Part shown: positions 59,366 to 64,000 of the stretch, piece after piece
Layout of the letters: every line of letters begins with the position of its first letter
Position numbering within the stretch: position 1 is the first letter of the stretch
Assembly (NCBI GenBank): GCA_963706535.1
Contig: CAVPMU010000006.1
Span: 62,001 to 126,000, forward strand
Origin: RPQJ01 sp963706535
GTDB taxonomy: Bacteria; Pseudomonadota; Gammaproteobacteria; Steroidobacterales; Steroidobacteraceae
Direction of reading: 5' to 3'
DNA length: 64,000 nucleotides
The notes under the pieces: generated by a model
What the model was told of the DNA's origin: nothing
The model's input: the letters and a program-made list of their open reading frames with translations, nothing else
Database searches by the model: none
Translations under genes and position numbers: made by a program

Positions 59366-60571
59366 TCAAACGCGCTCCAGCAGCAGCGCGATCCCCTGTC
59401 CGACACCGATGCACATCGTGCAGAGCGCGTAGCGCCCTCCGCCGTGCCCGAGCTGGTTGACGGCCGTGGTCACGAGGCGCGCGCCGCTCGCACCGAGCGG
59501 GTGGCCGATCGCGATCGCGCCGCCATTGGCGTTCACGTGCTCCGCGTCGTCGGGCAAGCCGAGGTCGCGCAGCACGGCCAGCGACTGCGCCGCGAACGCC
59601 TCGTTGAGTTCGATCACGTCGATGTCGGCCAGCGCGATGCCCGTACGCTCGAGCAGCTTTCGTGTCGCCGGTACCGGCCCGATGCCCATGATCCGTGGCG
59701 GCACGCCTGCCGTGGCACTGCCGATGACGCGCGCCCGCGGGCGCAGGCCATGGCGCTCTACTGCAGCCTCGCTCGCGATCAGCAGGGCAGCGGCCCCGTC
59801 GTTGATACCCGACGAATTGCCGGCGGTGACGGAGCCCTCGGGCCGCACCACGCCCTTGAGCTTCGCGAGTACCTCGAGCGACGTGTCTGGTCGCGGATGC
59901 TCGTCGCGATCCACGACGACGGGGTCCTGCCGGCGTCCCGGCACCGCGACAGGAACCAGCTCGTGCGCGAAGAATCCTCGCTGCCTTGCGTGCTCGTGGC
60001 GCTGCTGGCTGCGCAGCGCGAACGCGTCCTGGGCCTCCCGGCTGATCCCGTACTGGGCGACGAGGTTCTCGGCCGTCTGCGCCATCGATTCGACGCCGTA
60101 GCGCTGTTCCATGAGCGGATTGACGAAACGCCAGCCGAGCGTCGTGTCCTCGAGACGCGCGGTGCGGCTGTAGGCGCCTTGCGCCTTGCCGAGCACGAAC
60201 GGCGCACGACTCATGCCTTCCACGCCGCCGGCGACGACCAGTTCGGCCTCTCCGCACTGGACGGCCCGCGCCGCGATCCCGACGGCATCGAGGCTCGAAC
60301 CGCACAGCCGATTGATCGTCACGCCCGGGATCGTCTCGGGCAGGCCGGCCAGCAGCGCGGCCATGCGCGCGACGTTGCGGTTGTCCTCGCCCGCCTGGTT
60401 CGCGCAGCCGAGGTACACGTCATCGAGCTGCGACCAGTCGACCTGCGGGTTTCGCTCCATCAACGTGCGCAGCGGAATGGCCGCGAGGTCGTCGGTGCGG
60501 ATCGTCGCCAGCGCACCGCCATAGCGGCCGAACGGCGTCCGGATGGCATCACATATGAAAGCCTGTGTCAC
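59366..60571 (-). CDS. Thiolase (acetyl-CoA or 3-oxoadipyl-CoA acyltransferase)
   Basis: A 401-residue thiolase starting at GTG 60571. The acylated cysteine is Cys90 in TINRLCGSSLDAV; the other active-site residues lie in NEAFAAQ, GHPLGASGAR and CTMCIGVGQG. The N-terminal sequence VTQAFICDAIRTPFGRYGGAL resembles 3-oxoadipyl-CoA thiolases (PcaF), but these also act on acetoacetyl-CoA-like substrates. Next to acetoacetyl-CoA synthetase the simplest role is cleavage of acetoacetyl-CoA to two acetyl-CoA. No strong ribosome site is present. Confidence 0.9.
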   Translation of the reverse strand: MTQAFICDAIRTPFGRYGGALATIRTDDLAAIPLRTLMERNPQVDWSQLDDVYLGCANQAGEDNRNVARMAALLAGLPETIPGVTINRLCGSSLDAVGIAARAVQCGEAELVVAGGVEGMSRAPFVLGKAQGAYSRTARLEDTTLGWRFVNPLMEQRYGVESMAQTAENLVAQYGISREAQDAFALRSQQRHEHARQRGFFAHELVPVAVPGRRQDPVVVDRDEHPRPDTSLEVLAKLKGVVRPEGSVTAGNSSGINDGAAALLIASEAAVERHGLRPRARVIGSATAGVPPRIMGIGPVPATRKLLERTGIALADIDVIELNEAFAAQSLAVLRDLGLPDDAEHVNANGGAIAIGHPLGASGARLVTTAVNQLGHGGGRYALCTMCIGVGQGIALLLERV

Positions 60572-60606
60572 GGTCGCCGATGTTACCCCGGCGCGCGGCC
60601 CGATGT

Positions 60607-61761
60607 TCAGGCCAGCAGCGGCTCGCGGCGGTTCCCCGGCTTCGCGAGCCTGAGGTCGCTGGAGCGGGTGATGGAGTCCTGCATGGCCGTCACCGAGGGG
60701 ATGGTGCTGCCGGGGAAGATGTGGCGCTGGATGAAGTCCACCGAGCGGCGCGCCGAGTCGTAACGCTGGTCGGCGATGGTGATCGCCTGCAGCAGCATCA
60801 GCCCGTCGTCCTTCAGCAGCCGACCGCACTGGGCGAAGTAGGTGTCGTAGAACTGGTGGCCGACGGCCTCGATCATCTCGATCGAGACCAGCTTGTCAAA
60901 GCTGCCGTCGAGGTCCCGGTCGTCCTCGAGCAGCACGGTGACACGGTCTTCGAGCCCGGCGGCGGCCACGTGCTCGACGGCGAGTTCATGCTGCCGTCGC
61001 GAGTAGGCGATGCGCTTGACGATCTTGCCGGGGTCGATCGCCTCGCTGTGGTTCAAGCTGACGAGGAACGGCTCGGGCGCGTCGAGCGACTGCAGGATGT
61101 TCATGTTGTAGGTCGGCGCCACGTGCGCGCGTCGCTCGATGGGCAGGTGATGGTTCCAGGCGGCCCAGGCCCGGCGCGAGCGGGGCAGCAGTCTCGCGTC
61201 CGTGTGCAGCACGGCTTCGTTCGGCTGGTAGGGAATCGCGCCGAGCACCTCCCGTTCCTCGCGGGTCGGGTCGGCCAGCAGCCGGAGCGCCTGGTCGCTG
61301 TGGCAGGCGAGGAACACGGCGTCGTAGCTCTCGACCTCGTGGCCACGAGCCTTGACGAGCACCTGGCCGGGCAGCCGTCGCACCCACTCGACCGGCGTTT
61401 GCAGCCGGATGCGGTCGCGGAAGGGGACGGTGAGCTTCTCGACGTATCGCGCCGAGCCGCCGCGGACGACGCGCCACTGCGGGCGTTCGTCCACCGAGAG
61501 CATGCCGTGGTTGTGGAAGAAGCGCACGAAGAAGCGTGCCGGAAAGCGCTGGACCAGCTCCGGCGCGGTGGACCAGATGGCGGCACCCATGGGCGCGATG
61601 TAATGCTCGACGAACTGCCGCGAGTAGCCGCCCGCGGCGAGGTAGTCGCCGAGGGTCGGGCCCTCGTCCGAGCCCGCGAGCAGGGCAGGTTCGTGCTCGC
61701 GGCCCAGGTGGAACGAGGCGACGTTCCCGGCGATGCCGGTGCCGACGACGGCGATTCTCAT
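60607..61761 (-). pseudogene. Chimeric remnant: FAD oxidoreductase (COG2907) joined to the end of a Cfa-type methyltransferase
   Basis: One open frame of 384 residues made of pieces of two genes. It starts as an FAD protein (MRIAVVGTGIAGNVASFHL), but the GGH motif and about 115 residues normally following are missing. It resumes at PALLAGSDEGPTLGDYLA and runs through FHNHGMLSVDERPQWRVVRGGSARYVE and HSDQALRLLAD. At KIVKRIAY it jumps to SRRQHELAVEHVAAAG and VSIEMIEAVGHQFYDTYF, the middle of a cyclopropane-fatty-acid-synthase-like enzyme. A further gap follows SSDLRL, before AKPGNRREPLLA. In related genomes these belong to consecutive COG2907, DUF1365 and cfa genes. The remnant is unlikely to be active. 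Confidence 0.75.
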
Positions 61762-62648
61762 GCGGTTCCCCGGGCGTTGCGGATCGAGGCGGGAACTGAC
61801 CGGAGATCCCAGATGAGTCCGAGCGATTCGAGCAACTTGAGGCCGTACCAGGTGAGATCGATCTCCCACCAGTAGAAGCCCTGTCGCGCCGAACCCGGAT
61901 AGTGGTGGTTGTTGTTGTGCCAGCCCTCGCCGAAGGTGAGGAGTGCAAGCCACCAGTTGTTGCGCGAAGTGTCGCGCGTGGCGTAACGGCGGCTCCCGAG
62001 CGTGTGTGCGAGCGAGTTCACCGTGAAGGTGGCGTGGGCGAGCGCGACGGTCGAGATGCAGAAGCCCCACACCAGCAGCAGCGCGCCACCCAACGCGTAG
62101 AGCAGCGCCGCCAGCAGCAACGGCACCAGCGCGTCGTAGCGGTCGAGGAAACGCAGCTCGGGGTACTTCGCGAGGTCCCTCACCAGCTTCTCGCGCGTGG
62201 CGAAATTCTCGCGTGCCATGAACCAGCCGCTGTGCGCCCACAGGAAGCCGTGCTGGCGGGGCGAGTGGGTGTCGTGCTCGCCGTCCGAATGGACGTGATG
62301 GTGACGGTGTTGCGAGGCCCACCACAGCGGCCCGCGCTGCACGGCGGGGGCACCCAGCACGGCGAACACGAACTGCATGGTCCGGGAGGTACGGAACGCG
62401 CGGTGCGAGAAGTAGCGGTGGTAGAACCCCGTGTTGGCGAACATGCGCAATGCGTAGAGGCCCACGGCGACGCCGATCGCGGTCCAGCTCCAGCCGACCC
62501 AGATGACCGCGAAACAGGCGAGGTGCAGCGCCACGAAGGGCAGCACGCGCAGCCAGTCGATGCGACGACCGGCCGTCGCGTCGGTGGCGTCCAGCGGCGC
62601 CGCCGAGCTGTCGAACCAGGCGAGGAATGTCGCTGCCAGGGTCTTCAT
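61758..62648 (-). CDS. Acyl-CoA/fatty-acid desaturase
   Basis: A 296-residue integral-membrane diiron desaturase of the stearoyl-CoA type. The histidine boxes are HRYFSHRAF, QHRHHHVHSD and GWHNNNHHYPGSARQGF, with hydrophobic pairs before and after. The WWEIDLTWYGLKLLESLGLIWDLR end is typical. It introduces a double bond in acyl chains. The loop YALGGALLLVWGF is shorter than in relatives I recall, but nothing essential is missing, so it is probably intact, unlike its neighbours. The stop overlaps the next start (ATGA). Confidence 0.88.
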   Translation of the reverse strand: MKTLAATFLAWFDSSAAPLDATDATAGRRIDWLRVLPFVALHLACFAVIWVGWSWTAIGVAVGLYALRMFANTGFYHRYFSHRAFRTSRTMQFVFAVLGAPAVQRGPLWWASQHRHHHVHSDGEHDTHSPRQHGFLWAHSGWFMARENFATREKLVRDLAKYPELRFLDRYDALVPLLLAALLYALGGALLLVWGFCISTVALAHATFTVNSLAHTLGSRRYATRDTSRNNWWLALLTFGEGWHNNNHHYPGSARQGFYWWEIDLTWYGLKLLESLGLIWDLRSVPASIRNARGTA

Positions 62649-62652
62649 GGCG

Positions 62653-63114
62653 CTACTGGATCAGGTAGCGCAGCCGCTGGCCGCTGCCGGTGCGGGACTC
62701 GAGCTGCACCCAGCGATCACCGGGCGCATACCAGAGGTCGATCCGGAAGTCGTCCGCGTGCAGTGCGTAACGCTCGGCGAGCACCGGCTGGTCACGAACG
62801 AGCAGGCGCTCCGTACCCAGCGGCTCGACACGCACTTCGGCATGCTCGCCGGTCTGTGCATTCAGGAGTCTCTGCTGGCTGAGCATCGCCGGGTTCCAGT
62901 AGGCGAAGCTCATGACGCATCCCGGCAGCGAAGTGCTGCCCGCGGTTGTCGCGACCTCGAGACGCTCTCCGTCGCGCTCCGTGACGGTGTAGCGATGCGT
63001 GCCGATCTCGCGGTCGTCGAGCAACACGCGGAACTGCCACTCGCCGGATGTCGCGAAGACCTGCGCCGGCGCGAGCAGCGCGAGCGAGCGGAGGGCGGCT
63101 TGCAGGTTACGCAT
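62653..63114 (-). CDS. DUF6134-like periplasmic protein with an internal deletion
   Basis: A 153-residue protein with a signal peptide (about 1-22, ending VFA). The beginning SGEWQFRVLLDDREIGTHRYTV and the end CVMSFAYWNPAMLSQQRLLNAQTGEHAEVRVEPLG match a conserved uncharacterised family that usually accompanies these lipid genes. The family is normally about 215-225 residues; some 65 residues seem absent after EVATTA. The frame is preserved. Function unknown; the shortened protein may be defective. It overlaps the end of the preceding methyltransferase by eight bases. Confidence 0.65.
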   Translation of the reverse strand: MRNLQAALRSLALLAPAQVFATSGEWQFRVLLDDREIGTHRYTVTERDGERLEVATTAGSTSLPGCVMSFAYWNPAMLSQQRLLNAQTGEHAEVRVEPLGTERLLVRDQPVLAERYALHADDFRIDLWYAPGDRWVQLESRTGSGQRLRYLIQ

Positions 63115-64000
63115 GGCCCACCACCGGACGCTCGAACAGGTAGTGGCTCACCCACCACTCCTGGCCTCGCTGGTAGCCGAAGAGTTCCGCACAGGCCATG
63201 AAGAAGATGCGCCAGCGCTGCAGCCAGCGCTCCGCGGAGTCGGCGCCGCAGGTGGTCGCGAGCACGGCCAGCACCTCGTCGCGGCGTGCGTCCACGTTCG
63301 CGAGCCACGCATTCGAGGTCTGCTCGTAGTGGGTGCCGTCCCAGCGCCGGCGATGCACGAGCCGCAGCCTGTCCTGGAAGCGCAGCGCCAGCTCGTCGCT
63401 CGGCATCATGCCGCCCGAGAAGAAGTGGCGGCTCAGCCAGTCGCGCACCTGCGAGAAAAGTCGCCGCCAGTTGCGCATGCGTTCGAACATCTCGACGGAC
63501 ACGATGCGGTCGAACCTCCGGGTCGTCGCGAAGCGGTTCATGTCCTCGGTCAGCACCTCGACGTTGCCGAGTCCACGCCGCGCCGCCGCGGCCTCGATGC
63601 AGGCACGCTGCGAGTGCGAATTCGAGACGGCCGTGATGCGGCTCGCGGGATAGCGCTCGGCCATCCACAACGTGAGCGAGCCCCAGCCGCAGCCGAGTTC
63701 GAGCACGTCCATGCCATCGAGCAGTCCCGCGCGCTCGCAGGTGAGCGCGAGTGCCGCCGCCTCGGCCTCGTCGAGGCTCGTGATCCCGGCCGGTCAGCAG
63801 CAGGAGCTGTACTTGCGATGACTGTCGAGCGCCAGCTCGTAGAACCCGGCCGGCACCTCGTAGTGCTGCTCGTTCGCCAGTTCGGGTACGAGCGCGATCG
63901 GCGCCGTGTCCATGTCGGTCACGAACTGCTCGATGCGCGCGCTGGCGGCCTCCGCGTCACCGGCATCGATCTCGGCGAGGCGCTGTTTCAGCCGCCGCCG
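63107..64000 (-). pseudogene. Cfa-like SAM-dependent methyltransferase with a nonsense codon and an internal deletion (partial)
   Basis: The gene continues past the right edge. From 64000 the frame reads RRRLKQRLAEIDAG...ALDSHRKYSSCC and then meets TGA at 63796-63794, where relatives have Trp. The same frame resumes PAGITSLDEAEAAALALTCERAG, the SAM motif VLELGCGWGSLTLWMAE and SNSHSQRACIEAAA. After LFSQV about 26 residues, including the catalytic-His region (FMHVF in relatives), are missing before RDWLSRHFFSGG. The end GQEWWVSHYLFERP is normal. A product could start at ATG 63712 (201 residues), but without the deleted block it is unlikely to be active. Confidence 0.75.

Noticed and set aside
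61895..61930. HNNNHH in the desaturase as a disrupted histidine box
   Set aside because: The family includes HNNHHHY-like forms, so Asn for one His in this position seems natural variation, and the rest of the gene looks intact.
63794..63796. TGA as selenocysteine or recoded Trp
   Set aside because: The family has Trp here, no SECIS-like hairpin is evident just after the codon, and other genes use TGA as stop.

Overview
The window is high-GC DNA of a gammaproteobacterium, probably near the Xanthomonadales, Steroidobacterales or Nevskiales. This is inferred from gene order: dxs-ispA-xseB, adjacent parE-parC, fimV-truA-accD-folC-dedD-cvpA-purF, efp with epmA-psd, plus miaE and lpxH. No phage, insertion sequence, integrase or CRISPR array was seen. 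Coding density is high.

Layout. 1-4.2 kb: end of a cyclic-nucleotide-binding protein, then a leftward folE2, dxs, ispA, xseB group. 4.3-6.9 kb: a rightward peroxide-defence trio (rubrerythrin, Fe-S reductase, DUF3501) behind a promoter with a perfect palindrome at the expected transcription start. 6.9-15.7 kb: a giant ndvB-type glucan synthase gene split by a frameshift. 15.9-22.2 kb: parE, parC and a FimX-like c-di-GMP receptor. 22.4-26.5 kb: efp and, on the other strand, msrC, epmA, psd and sco1. 26.5-44.9 kb: housekeeping block prmB, aroC, fimV, truA, accD, folC, dedD, cvpA, purF, glycerate kinase, a receiver-like Ser/Thr kinase, miaE, lpxH, gltX, cysS, folD. 45.0-45.4 kb: tRNA operon Pro-Arg-His-Lys.

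45.5-60.6 kb is the accessory part: a divergent catabolic locus with a TonB receptor, an isochorismatase-fold amidase and a CaiB CoA-transferase to the left; an HMG-CoA-lyase-type enzyme, HyuA, HyuB and a GntR regulator to the right. Two identical TTGTATACAA palindromes lie in the shared promoter region. Next come a winged-helix/ATPase/STAS-like regulator whose reading frame is broken by a 16-bp tandem repeat, an acetoacetyl-CoA synthetase and a thiolase. Together these suggest uptake and ATP-dependent opening of a cyclic amide, CoA activation, C-C cleavage to acetoacetate and conversion to acetyl-CoA. 60.6-64.0 kb: a lipid-modification operon (desaturase, Cfa-like methyltransferase, FAD oxidoreductase) that looks decayed by several in-frame deletions and a nonsense codon.

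The most unusual signals are: (1) the 16-bp repeat that switches the regulator frame; (2) four large intergenic palindromes with different stems but a constant ATGGAC hairpin loop, each lying in the same orientation behind a gene of a convergent pair; (3) two terminators between convergent genes framed by inverted GCGGATA heptads that also supply stop codons; (4) identical one-base lesions in aroC and folC.
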